Notes under the pieces: generated by a model
What the model saw: only the letters and a program-made list of their open reading frames with translations
What the model was told of the DNA's origin: nothing
Databases searched by the model: none
Position numbers and translations under genes: made by a program
In this document: one piece after another, positions 53,631 to 64,000 of the stretch
Layout of the letters: every line of letters starts with the position of its first letter
Position numbering within the stretch: position 1 is the first letter of the stretch
Assembly: GCA_002943765.1 (NCBI GenBank)
Contig: PQWQ01000002.1
Span: forward strand, 4,402,001 to 4,466,000
Reading direction: 5' to 3'
From: Psoroptes ovis
Taxonomy: Eukaryota; Arthropoda; Arachnida; Sarcoptiformes; Psoroptidae
Length of the DNA stretch: 64,000 nucleotides

Positions 53631-56191
53631 CGATGTTTAAAATTTTGATTTAAAAATTTTATCAATTTCAATTGATAATTCTATGATCACGAAGTGAAAA
53701 AATTCTTTGGCGAATTATCCCGACAAAAAAGTGGCAAAATAATGAAGACCTGATTTGCTTAGAAAATTGCTTGGAAAATTTCTGTCCAATTTAGTATGAA
53801 AATGATATTATATTATTATCATTATTATCATAAGGATTACATTTGATAAACGTGTGTGTGTGTGAATGACGAATTAAAACATTTGATGCATTTCATTTTG
53901 AATTTAAAACAACGGCAAACAACAAACAAACCAAAGCCTAAAATCATCTTTGAAATGATAATGATAGCATGATATGTATGAAATCAAAAACAATAACAGC
54001 AACAGCAAACAATTAGAATCAATTTTCATTCATGTCATTTTCATGTTGTTTTTTTCTGGATTTTTGCAAAAGGAAAATTATAATCGTTATCATCATCATC
54101 ATCATCTAATCAGATATCATTGATATGAAGAGATGAAGATATCATATGCAAAATTCTTCGAATAAAATGATAAACGAATTATGTAAAAATCAGGAAAAAT
54201 GATGTTCAAATAATGAATACACCAGAGTGGTATCATAATCATCATTATTATCATTGAAACAACAATCATAAATTAGTAAAAATTTTTATGTGAAAATTTC
54301 TCCAATTTCGTTGCGCTCTTCTTGTTGAATGCATATTTAAAAATTCGTTTTTTGACAAACAATCTAACAGGTGTCAAAACGTCAGCCCGAAACAAAACAA
54401 TGATTTGTTTCATTTTTATTTTTTGAAGATCGTAATTATGATGATGAGATGACCTAAAAAAAGAGACCTAAAATTTCAATTCAAAATTATTTATTCAAAT
54501 TTTCTCCTAGAAATTCAAATGAATAAAGATTCTTCTGTGATTTCTTCTTGCCACACATCAATGGAAAAAAAATCAGAACAATTAAATATGAATTGAAATG
54601 TTTCGAAAAATATGTTCGAAAAAATGTTTGAAAATTATTTTGAATGGATCATTTATTTGATAGAAATTAATAGCAATCAATTTGATTTTGATACGTATGA
54701 AAAAATATATCATTCAAATCACTTGTCATCATTTTAGTTGTTGTTGCTGTTGTAATATGTCAAAATTACCATCGTTTTTCTTGTTTTTGATATCATAATT
54801 GGTAGTATTTGCATACGAATAACAAGTATTTAAAAATTTTAGTCGGAATTTTCGTAAGCAATCAAGAAAGATTGAAAATACAGTCATGATATTTTGAATG
54901 ATAACACACCAATTTATGATGATGTTACATTTGACAACTAATTCAAGAAATTTGAAACACAATTATTTTGCATATCGCCATCAATTTTTCGGTAAAAACA
55001 ATGCAAATTTCGGATAATTAAGCGAACAAAAATGTTTGTAAATCAAAAATGAATTGGAAAATTCTAATAGTTTTCAATTCGCTTTATTGCCACATTCTAC
55101 ACTTCAGATAATTTGAATTCGAATTAATCAATTAATTAATCATATTAATTAATTATCATTTAATGATCAAAAAAAATAATAATAAGAAGAAGGATGAGAA
55201 TAAGAATTATAATATAATAATAAAATTAGACAAAAAAGACGGCGAAATTTCAATTGATTTTTGTATGGTGGAAAAGATAAATCAATAATGGACAATTATA
55301 TATGGGAAAATTCATTTAACAGAAAAAAAAGAAAGAAAGGGAAGTAATTCATGATAATAATGATAATAAGAATTGAAATTTTAATAAAAATAATGAGAAA
55401 TGAATCTGTTTTAAAATTTTGAGGGCATTTTTTTTTCTTAAATATTCATAAATATTTGGATTGAGGACAATATAATTTCAATAAATATTTTCAATCAATC
55501 AATCAATGATGAATAAATTTAAAATATGGAACAATTTTTGATTTTTTTTAAAAAATAAAAATTAGAAAAAAGAAAGAAACAAGTTCAATTGAGACATATG
55601 AATGACATATAATTTGTTCATGGATTTATGAATAATAATAAGCAATTGAATGGTGCAATGGGTGTAATCGTTGAAAATGAATAAAATGATAATCATAATG
55701 ATAATAATAATAATTGTAATAATAAAATCCAAAGATATGACAAGAAAATTTATTGATAGGGTAAATAATAATAAAAAAAAAGAAATGGATGCTTAAGCAA
55801 ATTACAACAACAGCAACAACATTGGACCAAAAAAGAATTGAAAATTTTTTAAATGATATTTAGAATTTCTTAAAAGGTTTTTGATAAATGCGTATACATT
55901 TTTTGTTTCATTTCTCATAAGCGCAAATTTGTATAACATTTAATTTAATTTGAAAAAAAAGAAAAATTAATATGTTTCTGTTGGGTGTGTGTTTGTATGT
56001 GTGTGGTGTAACATTTGATTGATCAATAATTTTTTTCCAGTTTTTCTTTTTTGAATAAATGTGTTTTTTGATGATATATTTGACAAAATATTTATTTATA
56101 TTTATGAAGGAAGATGAAGTGTTTGATGCTGGTAAGTGTTTCAAAGTTTTAATGAGTTAATGAGAAAAGAAAAGCTTCATCCATACTTTAG

Positions 56192-56332
56192 ATGATGATG
56201 ATGATGATGGAGATGGAGCCGAATGATGATATATTTGTTGATGTTGATGATGATGATGATGATGACGACGACGACGATGATGATGATGATGATGATGATG
56301 ACAATGATAATGATGCTGACGATGATGAATTT
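56192..56332. repeat. GAT/GAC trinucleotide cluster
   Basis: Interrupted runs of GAT with a block of GAC, about 140 bp, just downstream of the B55 stop codon on the opposite strand. Confidence 0.85.
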
Positions 56333-56452
56333 AATCGATTAGAAACAATTTGATTCTAAGTTTAATTTTTAATATTTTTTTTTTAAACTAGAAAATAATA
56401 TTTTCATCAATATAAATATATAAATATTTGTATATAACTTTATGTTTTATCT

Positions 56453-58486
56453 CTATTCTTTATCAGATGATTCACGAAATAGATAAAGATTATTAGTGGC
56501 AGCAACAGCTATAATGTTTTCGCTAGGATGAAATGCTGTATGTAAAATTTTACTTGTAAAATCTAAACTATCAACATGTATTTCATCTTTTTTCTTTTTA
56601 CCACCAGAATTTACCTAGAAATAGAACCCGAGAGGAGAAAAAATCAATAAATAATCAATAATAAAATAATCAATTTCAATGAAATTGTACTTTTCTTTGT
56701 TTCAATATGCTATTCATTGTTGTACAATCTTTTGCTGCCTCAAACATGACTTCTCGTTTGGTTTTTCGATTGAATATTTTGAAAAAGTTATTATATGATC
56801 CTGTCATGATATGACTATTAGCAAAATTTTCAATAAAAAATAAAAAAGTTTCATTTTAAAAATTAAATGAATTTAAATTTAAATTTCAAGAATTTTTTTA
56901 CTCACGTATCGGTGCCATCTATTGAGCATTCAAATTTGTCAAATATATAATCGCTTTCAAAAAGGCTACATAATTTTGAACGAAGATAATCATGAACATG
57001 ATACGTTTCAATCGGTTTGGTTTCCATATTGATATCCCAAACTTTTATTGACATATAATCACGCGAGATCAAATATCGGCCACTATTACTGAATTTTATT
57101 CCTGAAATGCTTGATATAATCTCAGAAAAGAAGCTTGTATCTTCTGGTTCTTCGAATACTATTTAAAATAAATGATTTAAAATATTGATGAATGAATGAG
57201 GAATTATTTAATTCAAAAAAAAAAAAAAAATCACCAACTTTTTGCATGACGATCACAAAGTGCAGCTGCACGCATATCACAAAGACGCAGTATTCCTTTG
57301 CTGCTTGAATAAACGAAATAATTACAATGATGTGGATGGAATTCAGCCGCAGTGATAACTTCGGTCAATTCTTCCATATTGACAGGTTTTATATCAACAA
57401 TATCTATTCGAAAATCAAAATAATTTTAGAAAAAAGAGATTAACATCAAATTACTGTTGAATACATACTGAAACTTTCATCATTGATTTCAATATTCCAT
57501 AGATTAATTCGAAGATCATCTGCAGAGAGATAAGTTTCTTGATCACTATTCACGGATATTGAATTTATCAAGTATGTATGAGCGTTGGCAAATATTCTTC
57601 TCGGTGTTGGTTCAATCAATAATTTACTTTGCACTACTTTTGGCACTCGTAATGATGTGATTGAATCAGGATCAACAATTCTCATTTGTCCATTATCATC
57701 TTTCAAATTAAAACCATCGATTCTTTTATCTCTTTCGGCTATTTTCCATAATTTGATTGTTTTATCATTTGTACTTAACAGAAAATTTGCTGCATTCTTT
57801 CTTTCTAACCATCGTATTTTATTTATCTTTTCTTCAATTTCTAAACTTTTCAAATAATCAAATTCAGCTTCATGACTTTGAAATGTTGTATAAAAATTAT
57901 ATAATACGGAACGTTTATTATTTTCAACCTGATATACAAAATGAATGGATAAAAATCTTCAGAAAATACGAATGATTAATCAAATGAAAAAATAATTACG
58001 GTTGGATCACGTTGAAATATGACTACACGTCCACCTTTATCTCCTGTCGCTAATAATTCACCATCATGACTAAATTCAACACATGATATTATATCAGCTG
58101 AAAAAAATTTAAAGAAAATGATTAATCAAAGATGAAACAATGAAACAAAGAAAAAAATGCCACAAACCTTCAGCAACTTCTTCATCAAGTGGACCTTTAA
58201 TCTGTGAAAATGCCCATCTAATATCGTTACTCATTGAATTAGTTATTGTTGATGGTGTGGATGATGATGATGATGAAAATGATGATATCGTTGATGATAA
58301 ATTATTATTATTGCTAATATTATTATTATGTTGATCGATTGTTGAAAATATCATTGATTCTTCTTCTTCTTTATCTTCGTTATGTTGTCGTTGTTGTTGC
58401 TGTTGCAATTGATTATTATTAGTAGTTAATGCTCCTTTATGCATTGATGATCCATTTTCATCATCTTCCATTATCATTGTCATCAT
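56453..58486 (-). CDS. tws: PP2A regulatory subunit B55 (twins/PPP2R2), seven exons
   Basis: WD40 beta-propeller that gives protein phosphatase 2A its substrate choice, acting in mitotic exit, cell fate and tau dephosphorylation in animals. Exons on the minus strand: 58168..58486, 58000..58097, 57469..57928, 57239..57403, 56906..57158, 56691..56814, 56453..56614 (stop TAG). All introns are GT-AG, 65-91 bp, and every phase joins, giving 526 residues. Signatures: NDIRWAFSQIKG (about residue 87), GELLATGDKGGRVVIFQR, EFDYLKSLEIEEKINKIRW, STNDKTIKLWKI, RRIFANAHTYLINSISVNSD, YLSADDLRINLWNIE, EELTEVITAAEFHP, LCDMRAAALCDRH, MTGSYNNFFKIFNR and a C-terminal AVAATNNLYLF. Oddities: an 86-residue Met/Gln/Ser-rich N-terminal extension where most B55 proteins have about 20 residues, and a four-residue shorter loop after EEPED. 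The start is the first of several in-frame ATGs; an alternative upstream exon cannot be excluded. Confidence 0.95.
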
Positions 58487-60755
58487 AAAAAACGATAAAT
58501 TATAAGTATAATTATTGAAGTTATTTTTTTCAATTTAATTAAAATAAATGTAATCAATACGATATTAATAATCAAATTTTGCGAGTAAAAATAAATGAAA
58601 AAAGAACAAAATATAAATGATTATTGACAATCATAAAGCATTTATAAAAACAATAAAACTTTAAAACATGTTTTGGTGCACACAAACAAAACAGCGACAA
58701 CAAATATTTGGATAAAACGGGTTAATTTTAGCAAAACAAAACAAAAATTTCTTTAATAAAAAAATAATAAAATTAAAGAATTTTCTGAAATGTAATTTCA
58801 ACCGAAAAAAAAAAATCAAAACAAAACAAAAATACCGATGTTGTTGTCGTCAAATTAATCATTAATAAAGCAAAAAATATTTTTAAAAAAATATCAATCA
58901 AAGTTAATCATTTAATGTCACACAAATTATAACGATTATAATAATTATAAATACAAAAACAGAGCGATGGGAGAGAGTGTGAGAGACAAGGGAGAGCGAC
59001 AAAAAGAATAAATAAAAAAACAAAAACAAATAAAACACCTTGATTGTTTAAATGTTGATTATTTTATTATTTTGCTCAAATTATTGTTTATGATTAATAG
59101 AAAATTGATAATAAATTATTTTTCAATTAATATATGAACTAATTCAAAATTATTTATATGAATGAACTTGGTAATAATTGAATTGTTTCATTGAAATTTA
59201 TTTGTTTATTGATGCAATGCTGTTGTTGTTGTTTCTGGCTGCTGTTGGTGGTAGTTTGGTTTAATTGGATGCTTCTCTTCATTCATTGATATTTGAACAA
59301 ACAGTCGATGTTTTATCTAATTTTTCATTAATGATTTAATTTGATATTTTGATGTGAAAAAAAATGATAATTCATAGCCTAAAACCAGAAAAAAAGATAA
59401 ACTCGATTTTTTTTTTGTTGATATTTATTCTTCACAAATTATTGAAAAATCGGTGAATTGTATTCAACTTTTCTCGAGTATCGGTACTCAATACGGTGAC
59501 GAAAATGTAAAATGCAAAATAATAACAACGAAAAAAACATGCACTACGACGATTTTTACTTTCTATCCACATTCTTTTTTCTGTGTTAGATTTTAAAATA
59601 CTTTTGATGCATGCTTTTTTTTGTGTGTTCTGATAATTTTTATATATACAAACACACACACACACAGACACAGAGAAGATGATAGTAATAATAATAGAAA
59701 TAATAATCAAACAACAAACACATAACAAAAGCACAAACACATACGTACGTACGTACATGCATGCATGCATATGAACGCTAGACACCATACACGTTTATTT
59801 TGTATTTTTAGTTTTGCCGTCGAAATGTTTTTTTTTCGAAAATATCATTATTATATTTACAGCGGAAAATATGAATGAATGAATTGAATAAATAAACAAA
59901 CAAATAAATAAATATTAAATGTGATGATGATACCAAAAGAATTATGAAAAAAAAAAATAAAGGAAAGGAAAGTACCAAATAAACCAAAATTATTATTTTA
60001 TTTTTTTTTGTGTATTATTATTGTATAGAGATTTATTCAAAAATATATACTCTTAACAACAATCACATTAAATTATGTGATAATGTGATATTAATATTAA
60101 TACACAACCGCCATCCAATGGGATAACCACATTCTTTTTTTTATTCATTGATTATTATCCAATTCTCTTACGGTGAATGAATAAATGAAAAAATAATATC
60201 TTTGTATAAACTCATGATGATGAACATAAAAACCAATATAATATCATTTGAATTTGATTTTTTCTGCTCCTTCGTTCAATGAAATATGAATGTTTGAAAG
60301 CGAATTTAATTTTGGATTTTTTTTTGCTTTAGTTTTTTTTCAATATCATTTTGTATGATCGTCGGATATTTGATGAATTGAAATGTTTAAAAAAAAGCAT
60401 TGAAATCATTTTTGAGATATATATGATTTTTTTATGTAAAACATGCTTCCGCACATGTATATTAATGTGAATATTAAACATTATGAATAGTACATTATGT
60501 GATTGTTATAAAATGTAACAAAAAGACATTATGTAGCTATTTTTTCAGGGTTTCCATCATTAAATTTTTCATATTATGATCGGAATTCACTACCGAAATT
60601 TACGCTCTTTTAATTTTCTAGTTCAAAGTTCTTTTAGAAACTCCATTAGTATTAAAATAATTAAAATTTAATAATTGAAATTTTCAAAAATGAAAAAATT
60701 TTCATTTTTCTGCATATTAACATTTTGTTCAAACAATAGATAATGAACAAGATTC
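58487..60755. other. intergenic, probable B55 promoter/5' region
   Basis: No gene recognised. The stretch next to 58486 should hold the B55 5' UTR and promoter; no TATA or Inr can be fixed. An ACGTACGTACGTACATGCATGCATGCAT-type tetranucleotide block lies at about 59743-59770, and the far end includes the 3' flank of the helical-repeat gene. Confidence 0.5.
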
Positions 60756-61826
60756 CTAATTTTGTTCCAAAAATTCTTTGATGCCTAATAATAAATTGAA
60801 TAAAAATCGTTTTTCAAACAAATTCGTTTTTGTTAATTTTTTAATATTGATCTGATTATAACGATACAATAATGCGCCACCAATTTTGCCAATTTGTGGT
60901 ATTTGATAAATATCTTTCGGATAATGCAATCGTAAATGTATGTAAATAAATGATAATTTTTCAAAAATAAATAATCTGAATTTATCATTAACATTTTTTT
61001 GTAGACATAAATATATTAATGTTCGAAATGTTTTTAGACAATAACTTTCTGGACGTAATTGTGCTAAATCAAATAGAATATTCAACGCTTTTTGGCGAAA
61101 ATTGACATTTCGATCATTGATACAAATATAGCATATACGATGGTTCAATTGTTTTTGTATTGTTGAGTCTATAAATTCAAATGAACAGTTTAGAATCAAT
61201 CCTGAAATATCAATGAACGTTTGCCGCAAAGTATCATTTTCATCGTTGAAATAAACAAGCAATGATTTTAATATAAACCGGGAATAGTCTGATGATTGGT
61301 ACATTTTTGAAAAGAAGATTAATTCTATTGAATAATTTTTCTTGATCAATAGACTGGGAAATCATAGACAAAAATAAATTAATCATAACAAATCTATGCA
61401 TTATTAAAAAAGCAAACCTTATAACGGATTTCAAAAGTGATAGAACTTTGAATCGATAATTTAAATTCGAATCATGAAATTGATCCAGTATGATTTTGGG
61501 ACAATAATGCACAAGTCCATTGAAGAATAGCAAAAACTGATGTGAAGTTTTGAAATAATATTTTTCATATCTTCTTCTTTTATTATGATTTTTTAATTTG
61601 AAAAATTTCAATAAATACTCAATCAATGTATTCTTCTTAATTGAGTTTAATTTTGATAGTGAAATTTTCATATATAATTCTCGCTGAAAATAATCCTAAT
61701 TATTGAAAAAGAAAGTAATTGAAAAATCATATTCAAAGTGACTTATAAAATTACTTTGTAAATTGCTTTTTCAGTCAGATAAAGATAATTTTCAATAAAA
61801 TTTTCTCTGGTTGGTATAAGATTCAT
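60756..61826 (-). CDS. HEAT-like helical-repeat protein, three exons, unidentified
   Basis: Predicted 311 residues. Exons 61755..61826 (24 codons from ATG), 61418..61683 and 60756..61353 (stop TAG), joined by GT-AG introns of 71 and 64 bp in phases 0 and 2. The sequence is built of amphipathic helices in pairs, e.g. SRFILKSLLVYFNDEND, TLRQTFIDISGLILN and NVNFRQKALNILFDLAQLRP, which fits an ARM/HEAT solenoid. No enzyme motif, signal peptide or membrane span. The spacing of helices loosely recalls the N-terminal HEAT array of condensin CAP-G, but it is only about a third of that length and no diagnostic motif is present, so I leave it unnamed. It starts 208 bp after the SMC1 stop on the same strand. 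Multiple consistent splice sites and phases support a real gene; the last exon or extra exons could differ. Confidence 0.6.
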
Positions 61827-62034
61827 TTAAGTTTTATTATTCTTATTGAATTATTGTAAATTGATCAACATAAATTTAAATGGAGTCGATTTTGAAAATG
61901 GAAAATTTTAAAAAAAATTCAAAATTCGAAAATACTATTTTAACACTAGCCATGTCCAAAGACAGATTGGGTTAAATTGGATTTTTTTTAGCCAAAAACT
62001 TAAAAATTTGAATCCAGCTTCAGTGTATTATCAA
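61827..62034. other. short spacer between SMC1 and the helical-repeat gene
   Basis: 208 bp. Must contain the SMC1 3' end and the start of the next gene on the same strand. AT-rich; no distinct element. Confidence 0.5.
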
Positions 62035-64000
62035 TCAATCATTGATATATTGGCGAAGATCGAGCGAATAAGTTTTGCTGGTAAAAGATTGAGTATTGAT
62101 TTTCTGAGAAATATAAAAGAAATAATTAAAAAAAATGCCATCAAAAATTGACAAACAAACCTCTTTACACACTCCAATCAATGAACTTGCTTGATCAATC
62201 AATTCTGGTTTCAATGATATCAAAATGAATTGCATGGATTTTGTTTTGGATTTCAGAAATTTGAAAAGCTAAAAAATCGAATAAAAAAATTAAAATTAAT
62301 GCGAAAAAAATGATGATTAAATGAAACAGACTTTAGTTGCATTTGTATTATCTAAACAGGCATCAATTTCATCCATAATCAAAAATGATGGCATTTTTTC
62401 GTAATAAATTGAAAATAATAATGCGAACAGTGACATTATTTTTTCACCACCACTCAATGATCGAATCGGTTGAAACGATTTACCCGGAACAATACAATTA
62501 AAATGTATGCCACTTAAATATGGTTCTTCGGGATTTTCTGCTATCAAATATGATTGTGATGATTCTGATTGCATCAATTCTTTATAAAATTTGTCTAGAT
62601 TTTTCATTATTTTATCTAAAAAATTATTGAATATCGTTTTGCGTTGCTGTTTAATTTGATCGAAAGGTTTTTTCAATTGCATCAATTCATTTGTAAGGAT
62701 TTCAATTTCATTATTTAAAGTGCGCATTTGTCGATTCAATTGTGTTTTTCTAATCAAAGCAAATAATAAAGTAAACATTTAAATGGATATTTTTAAAATA
62801 TAAAAAAAATACTTAGATGACAATGAGGAATTAGATGTCAGTGTTATTTGCTGAATTTCCGATTCTTTTGATTTTATATCATTGTCGATTTTGAATTTCA
62901 TTTCATGATATTCTTCATTGTTGGCAACTTTGACCATTGGATATTTATCATAATCGATTTCAATTTCATTTTCAAGTTCAAAAATATCATTCAATGATTG
63001 ATCATCCATTACTAATGTTTGACCAAATATCTGATCAAATATCATAGAATTTGATATCAACGGTATAGAAATGTTTTCATTGAATATCCTCTTGAATATT
63101 TCATGTCTTTTATTCATTAATGATTTTAAATTAGAATCAGCTTTCATTATACTTTTATTTGATGAATTCAATAATTTTCTTTCATCTGAAATGTTTTTCA
63201 ACAATTTTTGATATTTTTCATTCAATTCACTCAAAGATTTATTGAAATGAGATATTTTTCCCTCCATTTCTTTACGTTTATTATCTTGTTCATCAATATG
63301 TTTCCGCTTGGAATCTAATAGTTTTTTTACTTCATTCATTTTTGTTGAATTTTCATGAATAATATTTTCAACATTTTCAATTTCTTTATCAATGATCGAT
63401 GATTTTTTTGTTTCAATTATTATTTTATTTTCTAAATTTTCTAAACGTTTTTTACACTCATTAATATATTCATCAATATTATTATCCAATTGATTAAGAT
63501 GTATTGCTTCGAATTGTTTTATATTTGTAAGATTAATTCTTGAAAGAAATTCACCGAAAATTCGCGATTCCATATTATTATAAATCCTTTCATATGAATC
63601 AACTTTATTTGAAATCTCATATAACGAGGAATTAATATTCAAAAGTTTTGTTTCCAATTCATTAATTTGTTTTTCAATATTTTTCTGTTTTTCTTGATAA
63701 TTTTTCATCAGATTTTTCTTCATCTCTAATTGAATATTACAATCATAAATTTGTTGATCTATTTCATTGATTTGTTGTTTTAGAATATTTTTTTCATTCA
63801 AACTCTTCAGATATTCTGCCTGCTTCGATTGTTTATCATCATTGTTCACGCTTTGCCAAATATTTTTTACTCTATCAGTTTGATTAAATGAAATTTGTCC
63901 ACTTTTAGAGAACATAGTACCATCCAATGAGACAACTCTGTGTTTTTGACCATCACCAAGATTATAAGATACACGAGCAGCATCTTCACGTGTTTCACAT
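62035..64000 (-). CDS. SMC1: SMC1 cohesin ATPase, C-terminal half (5' end beyond window)
   Basis: Structural-maintenance-of-chromosomes subunit of cohesin; pairs with SMC3 to hold sister chromatids and shape loops. Minus-strand exons 62813..>64000, 62332..62749, 62161..62268, 62035..62103 (stop TGA), with 57-63 bp GT-AG introns in coherent phases; 593 residues visible. Begins in the end of the hinge (ARVSYNLGDGQKHRVVSLDGT, then MFSKSG), runs through about 300 residues of Lys/Glu/Asn-rich coiled coil, then the C-lobe: ENPEEPYLSGIHFNC, ABC signature LSGGEK (62439-62456), Walker B FLIMDEIDACLDN (DEID at 62362-62373), ILISLKPELIDQASSLIGV and terminal YSLDLRQYIND. VV.LDGT, ENPEEPYL and the end of the tail identify SMC1 rather than SMC2-4. 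The segment after the signature (IMSLFALLFSIYYEKMPS) departs from the usual TVAALALLFAIH, so the copy is divergent, possibly a paralog. The frame is open to the window end. Confidence 0.93.

Larger units (their letters stand above)
48686..56452. other. intergenic, AT-rich, no gene seen
   Basis: No frame with family resemblance or coherent splice structure on either strand. Contains (ATG)n at 51553-51586, poly-A near 51486-51502, an inverted pair at 53567-53630 and a dense GAT/GAC cluster at 56192-56332. The last few hundred bases probably include the 3' UTR of the B55 gene. Confidence 0.55.

Overview
The window is AT-rich eukaryotic DNA with short introns (50-150 bp, one of 1.2 kb), many CAT/ATG, CA and poly-A runs, and a short interstitial TTAGG array of the arthropod telomere type. 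Together with the protein families present this suggests an arthropod, most likely an acariform mite (Dermatophagoides/Sarcoptes-like). That assignment is inference; no marker gene proves it.

Layout. 1-3197 (+): an Msx/muscle-segment homeobox gene, cut at its 5' end by the window edge, three exons visible. 3198-41409: a long stretch without a convincing host exon, interrupted by a complete 5.06-kb BEL/Pao LTR retrotransposon (13746-18802) with identical 205-bp LTRs and one intact 1537-residue Gag-Pol, and by an 81-bp mariner-type MITE (36253-36333). The BEL element is flanked by two copies of a ~312-bp host segment, where a target duplication of a few bases is expected. 41418-46518: a 5.1-kb Merlin/IS1595-like DNA transposon with perfect 29-bp terminal inverted repeats, an 8-bp target duplication, an intact two-exon transposase, tandem arrays upstream of that gene and an internal fold-back duplication. 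46864-48681: a decayed, deleted piggyBac element. 48686-56452: no gene seen. 56453-64000 (-): three host genes on the minus strand: PP2A regulatory subunit B55 (twins/PPP2R2), a three-exon gene for a HEAT-like helical protein, and the 3' half of SMC1 (cohesin), cut by the window end.

Functional picture: a developmental homeobox repressor in a gene-poor, TE-bearing landscape, then a transposon cluster, then a compact block of cell-division genes (B55 for mitotic exit, SMC1 for cohesion) transcribed in the same direction. The most unusual items are the 312-bp duplication around the retrotransposon, its missing tRNA-type primer site with a possible self-primer, and the large Merlin-type element with a fold-back copy of its own transposase end.
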